Assembly (NCBI RefSeq): GCF_030378205.1
Contig: NZ_CP127385.1
Span: 6,736,001-6,800,000, forward strand
From: Bradyrhizobium sp. NP1
GTDB taxonomy: Bacteria; Pseudomonadota; Alphaproteobacteria; Rhizobiales; Xanthobacteraceae
DNA length: 64,000 nt
Reading direction: 5' to 3'
Under the pieces are notes generated by a model. It had not been told where the DNA came from and made no database searches. It was given only the letters and a program-made list of their open reading frames with translations. Shown here in pieces: positions 28,408-37,301 of this stretch (positions are counted from its first letter, which is position 1; the number at the start of each line of letters is the position of its first letter). Made by a program: the position numbers and the translations under genes.

Positions 28408-29010
28408 TCAGCGGCGAGCGCCGAAGGCGAACGGAGAAGCGCCGGGCAGCGAGAGCGAATTGATGTTGCCGGCCGGCTGTTGGGCGTAGCCGACCCCGAG
28501 CGACAGGCTGACATTCGATGTCGGCTGGAACTCGACGCCTGCATGCGCGCCATAGCCGGTCACCGCATTGGAGGCGGAGTCAGACGCAAAGGGACTGCCG
28601 ATACCGGGATTGTATTTCAGGGTGTCGAAGCCGGCATAGACCGTGACGGGCAGCGCCCCCACGCCCTTGAAGTTGTAGCCGAACTGCACGCCGTCGTAGG
28701 CGAGCGAGGGGATGTTGGTGAGCGCTCCGCTCAGCCCCGTGCTGCCGCCTTCGCCGCCGCCAGACCAGCCGTCCTGAAAATGGGTGCGCGCGTAGGAAAA
28801 GCCGGCGCCTTTCGCGTCACCGCTGTCCAAGCCCGGACCGTTGCCGAAAGCGTTCGCACTCGAAGCGGCGGACAGGCTGCCGCCGAAGCCGATGGGCCAG
28901 TTCGGCATCCAATAGGCGAAAGGCGCGGACTGGGCATGAGCGGCTCGCCCGGCCAGACAAAGCGCCGCCAGGACGAATACGAGACCTAATTTGCCAGAGG
29001 ACATGGACAT
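28408..29010 (-). CDS. Outer-membrane beta-barrel protein, porin family-like
   Basis: 200 residues with a signal peptide (LGLVFVLAALCLAGRAAHAQ). The mature protein is Gly/Ser/aromatic-rich with alternating strands (VQFGYNFKG, VTVYAGFDTLKYN, GAHAGVEFQ, VSLSLGVGYA), as in small eight-stranded barrels of the Omp25/RopB kind. The expected C-terminal aromatic is present in PFAFGARR but not at the last position. Starts at 29010 and 29004 are both possible. Confidence 0.7.
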   Translation of the reverse strand: MSMSSGKLGLVFVLAALCLAGRAAHAQSAPFAYWMPNWPIGFGGSLSAASSANAFGNGPGLDSGDAKGAGFSYARTHFQDGWSGGGEGGSTGLSGALTNIPSLAYDGVQFGYNFKGVGALPVTVYAGFDTLKYNPGIGSPFASDSASNAVTGYGAHAGVEFQPTSNVSLSLGVGYAQQPAGNINSLSLPGASPFAFGARR

Positions 29011-29036
29011 AAGCGCGACCACCAAATTCTTCGAAA

Positions 29037-29234
29037 TTATACCCGTCCGGCCGTGGGAGCGCCAGTGACCTGGCCGTCGTGATCGATGCTGGCCAAGATG
29101 TTCGAGAAGATCCCGGCGATGGCGGGTCCGAGGTCTTGAGCCCCGGATCGACGCCTTTCCCTGCCGAGCACGAGATCGATCGTGTGCGCGGCAATCCCCC
29201 GATCGGCCTGGTGGCGGCTGCTTGTCCCGGTATT
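29037..29234 (-). pseudogene. C-terminal gene remnant at the left edge of the ABC cluster
   Basis: An open frame without a start codon, from an in-frame TGA at 29235-29237 to TAA 29037-29039. It encodes protein-like sequence including IAAHTIDLVLGRERRR, then GPAIAGIFSNILASIDHDGQ and VTGAPTAGRV. The composition is unlike the shadow frames around it, which suggests a truncated gene end. The family is not recognised. It lies exactly where the AT-richer ABC/hydantoinase block begins. Confidence 0.35.
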
Positions 29235-29244
29235 TCAGTGCGCT

Positions 29245-29988
29245 CTATTCCAACCGATCATGATCCTCGCCGCTGAACCCAAAATAGGCTTCCTGAATAT
29301 AAGCATCGTCGCGGAGAGCGGCGGCGCTCGCGGACATTTTCAGCTTTCCGATCTCGATGACGATCCCGCGATCTGCGAAGCTTAGAGCCCAACGCGAGTT
29401 CTGCTCCGCAACAAGCACAGCAATGCCTTCCTTGGATCGTATCGCTTTCACCACCTCGCCAATGCGCTGAACGACAACGGGCGCAAGGCCGAGCGAGGGT
29501 TCATCGAGCAGCAACAGTTGAGGGCGTCCCATCAGTGCGCGGCCAATCGCCAGCATCTGCTGCTCTCCGCCGCTCAGGCTTGCGGCCAATTGCGACGCCC
29601 GCTCCGACAAGCGCGGAAAATAGGAATGAATTTCCTCAAGCCGACTCGCGATCGTGTTTTTGTCGGTCCGATACGCGCCAGCCAGCAAATTTTCCCGCAC
29701 CGTAAATTCCGGGAAGACGCGCCGGCCCTCGGGCGACAAGCCGATCCCGTGCCGCGCGATCTCGGAAGGACGACGGCCAGTGATGGGCTTTCCCTGGAAG
29801 GTGATCGTGCCGGAATGAACCGGCGCCATTCCCATAATCGCCTTCACGATGGTGCTCTTACCCGCGCCATTGGACCCAACGAGCGCGACGATCTCACCTT
29901 TTTTCACATCCAGGCGCATCGACTCCACGGCCTGGACATGACCGTAGAGAACCTTGATGTCGTTGACCTCAAGCAGGCTCATCGACAT
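29245..29988 (-). CDS. livF: Branched-chain-type ABC transporter ATP-binding protein
   Basis: 247 residues. Walker A is GSNGAGKST, the signature LSGGEQQMLAIGRAL and Walker B LLLLDEPSLGLAP, followed by VLVAEQNSRWAL, the LivF-type H-loop region with Q-N replacing the usual histidine. The start (29988 or 29982) overlaps the end of livG by 14-20 bases. It is last gene of the five-gene importer. The symbol describes the family; the substrate is unlikely to be limited to leucine. Confidence 0.88.
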   Translation of the reverse strand: MSMSLLEVNDIKVLYGHVQAVESMRLDVKKGEIVALVGSNGAGKSTIVKAIMGMAPVHSGTITFQGKPITGRRPSEIARHGIGLSPEGRRVFPEFTVRENLLAGAYRTDKNTIASRLEEIHSYFPRLSERASQLAASLSGGEQQMLAIGRALMGRPQLLLLDEPSLGLAPVVVQRIGEVVKAIRSKEGIAVLVAEQNSRWALSFADRGIVIEIGKLKMSASAAALRDDAYIQEAYFGFSGEDHDRLE

Positions 29989-30739
29989 GTCCAAGGTAAG
30001 CATCCATCACGCGCGGATCCTTAAAGACATCCCGCGGCGCCCCCATTGCGAGTTCCTGGCCATGATGCAGAACGACCACGCGGCTGCACAGCGCCAGGAC
30101 AAAACGCATGTTGTGATCGACGATCAGAATGCTCACGCCGCGTTGATTGATATTCCGTATCACGCCCACCAAATGCCTTGCTTCCTGCCCGTTCAGTCCT
30201 GCGGCAGGCTCATCGAGCATGATCAACTTCGGATCTGCCGCCAAGGCAATGGCGAGACCAACAAGCTTTTGATGACCATACGGCAAGGTTGCCGCTTTGA
30301 CATCGGCCAGTTCCTGCAGATTCAACTGAAGCAGAATTTTGTTCACCCGCTCTTCCGCGACCGCGCGGCGTCTACGCAAAGCGGCACCATCCCACAGCGA
30401 TGACCAAAGATCTCTGTAGACGACCGAAAACGCTCCGCGCAAAACATTTTCGCGAACCGTCCTTGTGCCGAACAGGTTCACGTTCTGAAACGTCCGCAGC
30501 AATCCCCGACGAACCAATTCATGGCAGGAATATTTCAGGACCTGTTCGCCATCGAAATGGACAGAGCCGGCCGTTGCCGGTATCGCGCCCGAGATCAAAT
30601 TGATCGCCGTGCTTTTGCCTGCACCATTCGGGCCAATGAGCCCAACAATTTCATGCTGCCCGATGTCAAATGTCAGATCAGATAATGCATCGACGCTGCC
30701 ATAACGTTTTTTGAGACCCCGGACCGAGAGTAGCGCCAT
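29969..30739 (-). CDS. livG: Branched-chain-type ABC transporter ATP-binding protein
   Basis: 256 residues. Walker A is GPNGAGKST. The signature region reads [15 protein letters not shown], in place of a canonical LSGGQ, which is usual for LivG. Walker B is [15 protein letters not shown] and the switch histidine is in IVDHNM. It overlaps the permease gene by one base (TGATG). With LivF it forms the ATPase heterodimer of the importer. Confidence 0.88.
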   Translation of the reverse strand: MALLSVRGLKKRYGSVDALSDLTFDIGQHEIVGLIGPNGAGKSTAINLISGAIPATAGSVHFDGEQVLKYSCHELVRRGLLRTFQNVNLFGTRTVRENVLRGAFSVVYRDLWSSLWDGAALRRRRAVAEERVNKILLQLNLQELADVKAATLPYGHQKLVGLAIALAADPKLIMLDEPAAGLNGQEARHLVGVIRNINQRGVSILIVDHNMRFVLALCSRVVVLHHGQELAMGAPRDVFKDPRVMDAYLGHVDEPA

Positions 30740-31734
30740 CACGACCCCGCTCGCATTCGCGCGACAGCCATATCGCGCAGCTTCGTCCCAAGTTCAGCAA
30801 GCCCGCCGGGGAAGAAGCGCATGACGCAGATCAGCGCGATACCGTACAAAATCCATTGCAGCTCGACCCATTGTCTTAGCAGCTCCGGCAATGCCACGAT
30901 AAATATCGTGCCAATGATTGGCCCCCATAGACTATGCGTTCCTCCAATGACGTTCATGACGAGAAAATTGAGCGACTCTGAAAAGGAAAACGATTGCGGC
31001 GCAATGAAGCGAATGAAATGCGCCGTCAAACTGCCCTGAAGACCAGCGAGCACACAGCCGATGATAAAGACCGTGATCTTGACCCGATAGACGGGAACGC
31101 CCGTGGCCGCGGCCAGCGTCTCACTTTCCCCGATGGCGTCCATCGCCTGCCCGAATTCAGATTTCATCAGACGAAGCGAGAAGACGAGCGACGCCGCGGC
31201 GACGGCCAGAGCCAAATAATAATAATGAAACGGAGACGAGAAGAACGCAGACGGCGACGGGATGCGTGAAATCCCATCGGATCCACCCGTGATAGCGCTC
31301 CATTCGACGAAAACGAGGCGGACAATTTCTCCAAGCGTAAATGTGATGAGGACAAAGTAGACCCCGCGCAGCCGCAGAATAATGGGGCCGACGACGGCAG
31401 CCACCAATCCCGCCGCCATTCCGGCCGCCGCGAACGCAAGCCAGAACGATATGCCAAACCTGGTGGTCAGCAGCGCCGAAACATATCCGCCGATTCCGAC
31501 AAAAGCTGCCTGCCCCAAAGGGATCAGGCCGGTGCGCATGATCAGATGCATGCCGAAGCCGCCGACCAGATAGAGGAAGACGACCGTCGCGATGTACACG
31601 AGGAAGCTGTCGGGGTTCCAAAGCGGCAATAATGCAAGGAGGAGCAAAACGCCGACCGCTGACGCCCAGGCCAGGAAGGCGCGATGGTTTCGCATCTCCT
31701 CGCCTGCCAAAATCCTATCGGCTGTCGTGGTCAT
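30739..31734 (-). CDS. livM: Branched-chain-type ABC transporter permease
   Basis: 331 residues, about nine membrane helices, with the LivM landmarks GGFGMHLIMRTGLIPLGQAA, VGIGGYVSALL and GGTHSLWGPIIGTIF. The start at 31734 lies one base after the livH stop. An upstream in-frame codon at 31812 lies inside livH. The DNA is noticeably more AT-rich than the neighbouring core genes, including a run of ATAATAATA near 31218. Confidence 0.88.
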   Translation of the reverse strand: MTTTADRILAGEEMRNHRAFLAWASAVGVLLLLALLPLWNPDSFLVYIATVVFLYLVGGFGMHLIMRTGLIPLGQAAFVGIGGYVSALLTTRFGISFWLAFAAAGMAAGLVAAVVGPIILRLRGVYFVLITFTLGEIVRLVFVEWSAITGGSDGISRIPSPSAFFSSPFHYYYLALAVAAASLVFSLRLMKSEFGQAMDAIGESETLAAATGVPVYRVKITVFIIGCVLAGLQGSLTAHFIRFIAPQSFSFSESLNFLVMNVIGGTHSLWGPIIGTIFIVALPELLRQWVELQWILYGIALICVMRFFPGGLAELGTKLRDMAVARMRAGS

Positions 31735-31735
31735 G

Positions 31736-32608
31736 CTAGGCGCGTCCAAACCGGCCGAGCAGGCCGTTGGGCCGCCACAACAGCAGCAGGATAATGCCTC
31801 CGAAGGAAGCAAATTGCGCGATCGACGCGCCGTAAAGCGTGCTCAAGATACTTTCGCTCATTCCCAACAAAAGACCGCCGAGGGCAGCGCCCGGAATGCT
31901 GCCCAACCCGCCGAGGATGACGACGATAAAGCCCTTGGTAAGCGGCATTTGCCCTATAAACGGTGACAGCGCGTAAAGCTGACTGAGCAGACCACCAGCC
32001 AAAGCCGCCATAACGGTCGCGACAAAAAATGCGGTTCGATAGACCAGGCGCGTATCCATTCCTTGCGCCTCCGCGATCTCAATATCTTGTGCAACCGCCC
32101 GCATCGCGAGGCCGATGCGGCTGAACTGCAGCAGAGCCCAAAACAAGCAAAGCGTCACCGCCGCCACCAGCACGACGACGACCCGATCTTGGGAAATCAC
32201 GACACTCCCGAATGAACAGATGTCCGTGAATGCGCTTGGGATCGAGCGTTGATAAGGTCCCCAGAGCCAAACACCTGAGGATGTCAAAGCAACGGAAAGC
32301 CCAAGCGTCGCGATCATGCCCGGCATCTCGCGTTGATAGAAGTGCCGATAAACCACACGCTCCAGGACCAGGCCGGAAGCACCAACCGTAATCGCACCGG
32401 CCGCCAGTGCGGGCAGAAATGGCAGACCTAGCGTGGTGAACCAGAACAGCGTGGCAAAACCGCCCAACATGGCGAATTCGCCATGGGCAAAATTGACGAT
32501 GCGCATGATTCCAAAAATCAGCGTGAATCCAAGCGCCACGAGAATATAGATGGCCCCGAGAGACAGACCGTTAATTCCGATTTGCGCGATCAGGGCCGAC
32601 GAGGACAT
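31736..32608 (-). CDS. livH: Branched-chain-type ABC transporter permease
   Basis: 290 residues, about eight helices. LivH landmarks are NGLSLGAIYILVALGFTLIF, IVNFAHGEFAMLGG, ERVVYR and GGLGSIPGAALGGLLLG. It pairs with LivM to form the channel. A 102-bp gap separates it from the binding-protein gene upstream, so an attenuation or processing site between them is possible. Confidence 0.9.
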   Translation of the reverse strand: MSSSALIAQIGINGLSLGAIYILVALGFTLIFGIMRIVNFAHGEFAMLGGFATLFWFTTLGLPFLPALAAGAITVGASGLVLERVVYRHFYQREMPGMIATLGLSVALTSSGVWLWGPYQRSIPSAFTDICSFGSVVISQDRVVVVLVAAVTLCLFWALLQFSRIGLAMRAVAQDIEIAEAQGMDTRLVYRTAFFVATVMAALAGGLLSQLYALSPFIGQMPLTKGFIVVILGGLGSIPGAALGGLLLGMSESILSTLYGASIAQFASFGGIILLLLWRPNGLLGRFGRA

Positions 32609-32710
32609 CTTCTCTCAATCCGTTGAAACGGGCCGCATAACCATCCGGCGGGTTTGCACAAGGTCCACAGCGCGCCTTGATTTTTCCGGCGCGCCGCGGA
32701 TCGGGGAGAA

Positions 32711-33874
32711 CTACGGCTGCAAGCGTGCGACGTAGTCGGGCTTTCCACCCTTTATCTCCACCACATAAAAAGCCGTCAGCAGCTGATGGTCGATGCCGTA
32801 GGCTTCCTTGCCGGCCCAGCGAACCGGGCCATACATCGTGTCGTATCCGCCAAGCTTCTCAAGCTGATCGCTCACCGCCGACTTGTCGAGGCTGCCGGCG
32901 CGCCTCATCGCCTCAAACAGCAACTGCGCGGCGTTGTAGAACAGGGGCGCGTAGGTCGTGATCGGCGTGGAGAAGCGCGCGCGATACTTTTTCACGAAAT
33001 CCTGCATGCTCGCGGCATTGGGGTCAAAATTCTCGAACGACAGGAAGCCCTCCGACAACGGCCCCGCGATCCTGATGACTTCCTCGATGCTGGGGCCGCC
33101 CGTCTGAATGATCGTCCCCTTGAATCCGAGCTGACGGGCTTGTTTGACCATCAGGCCTGCTTCAGCCAGCGCATTGGAATCAAGCTCGAACACATCAACG
33201 CCGGCCTTCATCATTCGCGTGATCAGAGCGATGAAATCGTTGACGCCACGCTCATACGTCTCCTTGAAGACGACCTCGAACCCCTGTTTCGGATAGGCAT
33301 CCGTCAGCACCTTGATCGCAAACTGGCCGGTCGCGTCATTGGGGCTGATGATGCCGACACGCTTGGCATCCGGCACCCGCTCTCTCAGCCATTTGACAAT
33401 CGCGGGCGCAATTTCCACGGTCGTGATGTTGACGCGGAAATTGAACTTGCTTTCCGGCGTGAGGATCTTGTCGGAAAATCCATTGGAGACAACGAGAGCC
33501 TTGTCGGGCGACGTCACGCCGAGAGCGCCGAGCACAGAGGCCGAACCGATTGGGCCGATGATGAATTTCGCTTTGTCGACGTTGATCAAGCGCGTGGCGG
33601 CCGTCGTCCCGCCCTGGGCGGTGTATTGATCGTCGTACAGGACAAGCTTTGGCGTATGCGTTTCACTTCCGACCTTGAGACCACCCGCCTCATTCACCTC
33701 CGCTATCGCAAGTTCGACGCCTTGCTTCAACGCGATGCCCCACTCCGTTCCTCCACCGGACATCGGTGCGATCGCGCCGATCACGAGATCGGCTGCTCTT
33801 GCTTGAAATCCTCCGCTCAGAACCGCAAGCGAAGCAAGCATTCCGAGAAAGAGCTTTCTGATGATCTGGATCAC
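32711..33874 (-). CDS. ABC transporter solute-binding protein, branched-chain type
   Basis: 387 residues from a GTG at 33874, chosen because GGGGGGA lies seven bases upstream. An ATG at 33889 has no ribosome site and would translate that G-run. The signal peptide is KLFLGMLASLAVLSGG to QARA. The mature domain has VIGAIAPMSGGGTEWGI and the two-lobed fold typical of LivJ-like proteins. It is first gene of the importer operon and defines the substrate, presumably the hydantoin- or lactam-like compound handled by the HyuAB pair nearby. Confidence 0.88.
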   Translation of the reverse strand: MIQIIRKLFLGMLASLAVLSGGFQARAADLVIGAIAPMSGGGTEWGIALKQGVELAIAEVNEAGGLKVGSETHTPKLVLYDDQYTAQGGTTAATRLINVDKAKFIIGPIGSASVLGALGVTSPDKALVVSNGFSDKILTPESKFNFRVNITTVEIAPAIVKWLRERVPDAKRVGIISPNDATGQFAIKVLTDAYPKQGFEVVFKETYERGVNDFIALITRMMKAGVDVFELDSNALAEAGLMVKQARQLGFKGTIIQTGGPSIEEVIRIAGPLSEGFLSFENFDPNAASMQDFVKKYRARFSTPITTYAPLFYNAAQLLFEAMRRAGSLDKSAVSDQLEKLGGYDTMYGPVRWAGKEAYGIDHQLLTAFYVVEIKGGKPDYVARLQP

Positions 33875-34030
33875 TTCAAATCCCCCCATTTGTGTTCTGA
33901 TTTTTTATGCTCTTGCGCGCGTGCCCGGCCTTGTCGCAAGACGGCCGTTGCACGGCGATGACTAACGGAATATGCGAGAGCCGCCACGAGAGATGGTTCG
34001 ACAGAATTTGAATGAGGGAGACAGATCGCG

Positions 34031-34489
34031 ATGAATAATCTCACGACCCGGCATCTCTTTCACCTTTCGCTCAAGGCTGGCCTGCCGCAACCGATCGGCG
34101 CGGCGCCGACCGGTACGCGGCGCATCGTCCCGGTCGAAGGTGGAACTTTCGCGGGTGACCGGTTGCGCGGCATCGTCCTGCCCGGTGGATCGGACTGGAT
34201 CACGATCCGCTCCGACGACGCGTGGCATCTCGACGTGCGCATCGTTTTGCAGACCGACGACGATCAGCGCATCGCCATGACCTATCAGGGGTTGCGGCAC
34301 GGACCGCCCGAGATCATGGCGCTCGTCAATCGTGGTGAACCGGTCGATCCGTCCACCTATTATTTCCGCAGCGTCGCGACTTTCGAGACCGCGTCGCAGC
34401 GCTATGGCTGGATGAACGGCATCTTCGCGGTGGGAAAGGGATATCGACCGCCCGAAGGCCCCTGTTACGGCGTCTTCGAGGTCACGTAA
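34031..34489 (+). CDS. DUF3237 family protein
   Basis: 152 residues, cytoplasmic, full length for DUF3237 (UPF0311). Conserved segments are RIVPVEGGTFAGDRLRGIVLP, here split by me only for description, and SDDAWHLDVRIVLQTDD, followed by YYFRSVATFET near the C-terminus. The family is of unknown function but repeatedly occurs in catabolic clusters. The gene is divergent from the solute-binding protein and convergent with the quinone reductase. GGGAGACAG lies upstream of the ATG. Confidence 0.82.
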   Translation: MNNLTTRHLFHLSLKAGLPQPIGAAPTGTRRIVPVEGGTFAGDRLRGIVLPGGSDWITIRSDDAWHLDVRIVLQTDDDQRIAMTYQGLRHGPPEIMALVNRGEPVDPSTYYFRSVATFETASQRYGWMNGIFAVGKGYRPPEGPCYGVFEVT

Positions 34490-34545
34490 CGGCAGCGGCG
34501 GTGAACGCCCGCGACCGTTCAGGATTTCGCGGACAAGTACCGGCA

Positions 34546-35232
34546 TCAGGGCTTCACCATTTCTTGCGCCGCTTTCTGCCTGCTCGCCTGCATGACCCGC
34601 CGCAGATGCGCACGGTAAGCGCTGGCGCAGGATTGCCGCTCGACTTCGGACATTTGATTGACCGCCCATCCGATAAACGGCTCCGCCGGCGTGATACCGA
34701 CATAGCGAAACAGCCCGCGATGCAAGGGACGCAAGGTATCCTCCATGCTGGCATAAGCGAGTGGCTCGGCCGGAGAGTAGCGGCTTTGCTCAGCGGCCGT
34801 GGACGTCGAGACCATACCTGTTCGACCGCGCAAGCCGCCGTTGTTGAATTTCATGCCGCGGTCATAGGCGAAGCCGACCGACATCACGCGATCGATCCAG
34901 CCTTTTAGGATCGCCGGGACGCCGTACCACCAAAGCGGAAATTGCAGGATCAGCAACTCGCACCAGAGCAGCTTCTCGTGCTCCGCGCGCAGATCCGGCG
35001 CCATGGAGGACGTCTTGAATGCGTTCCGTTGCTCTGCCTGATAATCGAAATAATCCGGATCAGCGGCAGCCAGAAAATCATGTCGCCCCGCGACCGGATC
35101 GAATTCCATCTTGTGAAGATCGGACACGACAACGTCATGTCCATGATCGGAAAGGTAGTTCACCGCGACGTCCTTCATCATCGCATTGAAGCTTCGCGGC
35201 TCGCGGTGGGCGTACACGATCAACGTGTTCAT
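34546..35232 (-). CDS. NAD(P)H:quinone oxidoreductase / flavodoxin-fold reductase
   Basis: 228 residues. It has the NQO1/MdaB flavodoxin-like fold with IVYAHREPRSFNAMM for the FMN or FAD phosphate and LQFPLWWYGVPAILKGWIDR for the flavin ring. The start overlaps the hyuA stop by four bases (ATGA), so it is translationally coupled as third gene of that operon. A two-electron reductase next to a hydantoinase is uncommon and suggests reduction of a quinone, azo or N-hydroxy intermediate. Confidence 0.88.
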   Translation of the reverse strand: MNTLIVYAHREPRSFNAMMKDVAVNYLSDHGHDVVVSDLHKMEFDPVAGRHDFLAAADPDYFDYQAEQRNAFKTSSMAPDLRAEHEKLLWCELLILQFPLWWYGVPAILKGWIDRVMSVGFAYDRGMKFNNGGLRGRTGMVSTSTAAEQSRYSPAEPLAYASMEDTLRPLHRGLFRYVGITPAEPFIGWAVNQMSEVERQSCASAYRAHLRRVMQASRQKAAQEMVKP

Positions 35233-37301
35233 GGCGGCAACACGATCGAAACAGCGCCGCTTTCGGTGACGGTCGCTTTATTGCCGGGGTAAAGAACGAT
35301 CGATGTCAGCGCCTGATCGAGAATGGCCGGCCCCTCGACTTGGACTCCGGGCAGAAGATGGTCGACGCCGTACACCCGAAAATCCACCTCGCCGCCCAAT
35401 TCCGGGGCATAGGCCTTGCGCAGCTTGATCGTCTCGTTTTGAGGCTGCGGGATCACATCGTTCTTGCGTTCGATTGCGCGCTTCGGCAGCCGGCCAATTG
35501 CATCGACCGACCATTCGACAAATTCCACCGGGTCGTTCTGACTGCGGACAAAGAACCGCTTTTCGTGAAGCTTATGAAACGCCTCGACGGTGTCAGCCAG
35601 ACTCGCGGCATTCGGGATGCGGTTACCCTGCAGCGGCAAGGTAAGCTGCCACACCTGTCCCCGATATCGCGTTTCGACCGAGAACTGCAATTCGCGACGG
35701 TCGGCCGCCACATTCATGCGATCAAGATAAGCTTGCCCCTCACTCTCGATCTGCGTCAGAACGTCCGCTACACCCGCGAAATCGAACGCGATGTTCGACG
35801 TCAGAAGGCTGCGCGCAAAGCTCGATTTGATGTCGCTCACCATAATGCCGAAGGCGCTGAGCACGCCCGCGACCTGCGGCACCAAGACATTCTTGATACC
35901 GAGTTCGCGCGCGATGGCGACGGCGTGCAAACCGGCAGCCGCGCCGCCCACCACCATCACATATTCACGGGGATCGATGCCCTGCCGGATCGTAAAATCC
36001 TCGATCGCGGCCACCATATTCTGCTCGACCGCCAAGCCGATCAGACTTGCCGCCTCTGGAACGAGAATGCCAAGCGGCTCGGCGACATGTTCGCGGATCG
36101 CCTGTTCGGCGCGCTCCTTGTGCAGAACGACCGTGCCACCCGCAAAGCGATCCGGATCAAGGAAGCCGCGCACGAGATTTGCATCCGTCACCGTCGGCCG
36201 CACGCCGCCGCGGCCATAGCATGCGGGCCCCGGTGTCGCGCCCGCGCTTTCCGGACCCACGTGGATAAAGCCCCCCGCATCCACGCGCGCGATGCTTCCG
36301 CCGCCGGCGCCGATTGTCTTCACCTCGACGGACGGCACGCCGAACATATGACTGTCGATGACGCCATCGCGATGCATCGGGATGTGCCAGTTGTCGATGA
36401 TGCTGATATCGAAACTCGTTCCACCCATATCCACGACAATGGCATTGCCGCCCTTGCCTTCCTGGCGCAGCAGCTGGCGCGCCGCTTCGGGGGCAGCCGA
36501 AGGTCCTGAAAGGCAGAGCTGGATCGGCCGGTTGACGATTTCGGCTGCGGATGTCTGCCCGCCATTCGAAGTGACCAGACTGAAGATGCCCTTGAAACCC
36601 GCGCCATGAAGCTGCTGCTGCAGTTCATTCACATTCCTGCGGATAAGCGGCTTGAGCGAGGCATCGATCGCGGTCGCCGATGTGCGGCGATATTCCCGGA
36701 TGGTGGGACTGGTGCGATGGCTCAGGCTGTAAGGAATGCCCGGGCATTTTTTCTGGATCAATTCGCCTATCCGGACCTCGTGCTCCGGGTTGGCGATCGA
36801 CCACAATAGACTGACCGCGATTGCTTCGACATCCTGCTGCGCGACTTTGTCAAGCACCACGGCGAGCTGTGTTTCGTCAAGCGGCGTCTCGATACCGCCT
36901 TCGCTGTTGATCCGCTCTCGAACTCCATAGGTCAGATGCCGCGGAATATAGGCTTCGGGATAATCGATGGCGATATTGTAGGTGTCCTGTTTGCCGCCCT
37001 CGCGGATGAGAAGCGTGTCCCGGAAGCCCTCGGTGCAGAGCAGCGCGGTCCGCGCATAGGCTCTTTCCAGAATCGCGTTCGTTGCGACCGTGGTGCCGCA
37101 GGCAAATTTCTGACAGCGCGAGAGAAGCTCGGAGCGCCCGAGGCCGAGTGTTCTTGCAGCGAGCGAAATGCCGCCGAGAATTCCGTCAACAATATTGGCG
37201 GGCGTGCTTGGCGCCTTGAACGTTTGCACCCGCCCTGCCTCGTCCTGCACGACGACATCTGTGAACGTGCCGCCGACGTCGGCGGATATCTGGTAACTCA
37301 T
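35229..37301 (-). CDS. hyuA: Hydantoinase/oxoprolinase subunit A
   Basis: 690 residues, full length. The N-terminal ATPase motif is DVGGTFTDVVVQDEAG, the central ASKHA phosphate loop VVDMGGTSFDISI, and GAGGGSIARVDAGG follows. The family couples ATP hydrolysis to opening of cyclic amides (N-methylhydantoin, 5-oxoproline) or to carboxylation of ketones. The start overlaps the hyuB stop by four bases (ATGA). The exact substrate is open: hydantoins, lactams or acetone-type ketones are all possible for this family. Confidence 0.92.
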   Translation of the reverse strand: MSYQISADVGGTFTDVVVQDEAGRVQTFKAPSTPANIVDGILGGISLAARTLGLGRSELLSRCQKFACGTTVATNAILERAYARTALLCTEGFRDTLLIREGGKQDTYNIAIDYPEAYIPRHLTYGVRERINSEGGIETPLDETQLAVVLDKVAQQDVEAIAVSLLWSIANPEHEVRIGELIQKKCPGIPYSLSHRTSPTIREYRRTSATAIDASLKPLIRRNVNELQQQLHGAGFKGIFSLVTSNGGQTSAAEIVNRPIQLCLSGPSAAPEAARQLLRQEGKGGNAIVVDMGGTSFDISIIDNWHIPMHRDGVIDSHMFGVPSVEVKTIGAGGGSIARVDAGGFIHVGPESAGATPGPACYGRGGVRPTVTDANLVRGFLDPDRFAGGTVVLHKERAEQAIREHVAEPLGILVPEAASLIGLAVEQNMVAAIEDFTIRQGIDPREYVMVVGGAAAGLHAVAIARELGIKNVLVPQVAGVLSAFGIMVSDIKSSFARSLLTSNIAFDFAGVADVLTQIESEGQAYLDRMNVAADRRELQFSVETRYRGQVWQLTLPLQGNRIPNAASLADTVEAFHKLHEKRFFVRSQNDPVEFVEWSVDAIGRLPKRAIERKNDVIPQPQNETIKLRKAYAPELGGEVDFRVYGVDHLLPGVQVEGPAILDQALTSIVLYPGNKATVTESGAVSIVLPP

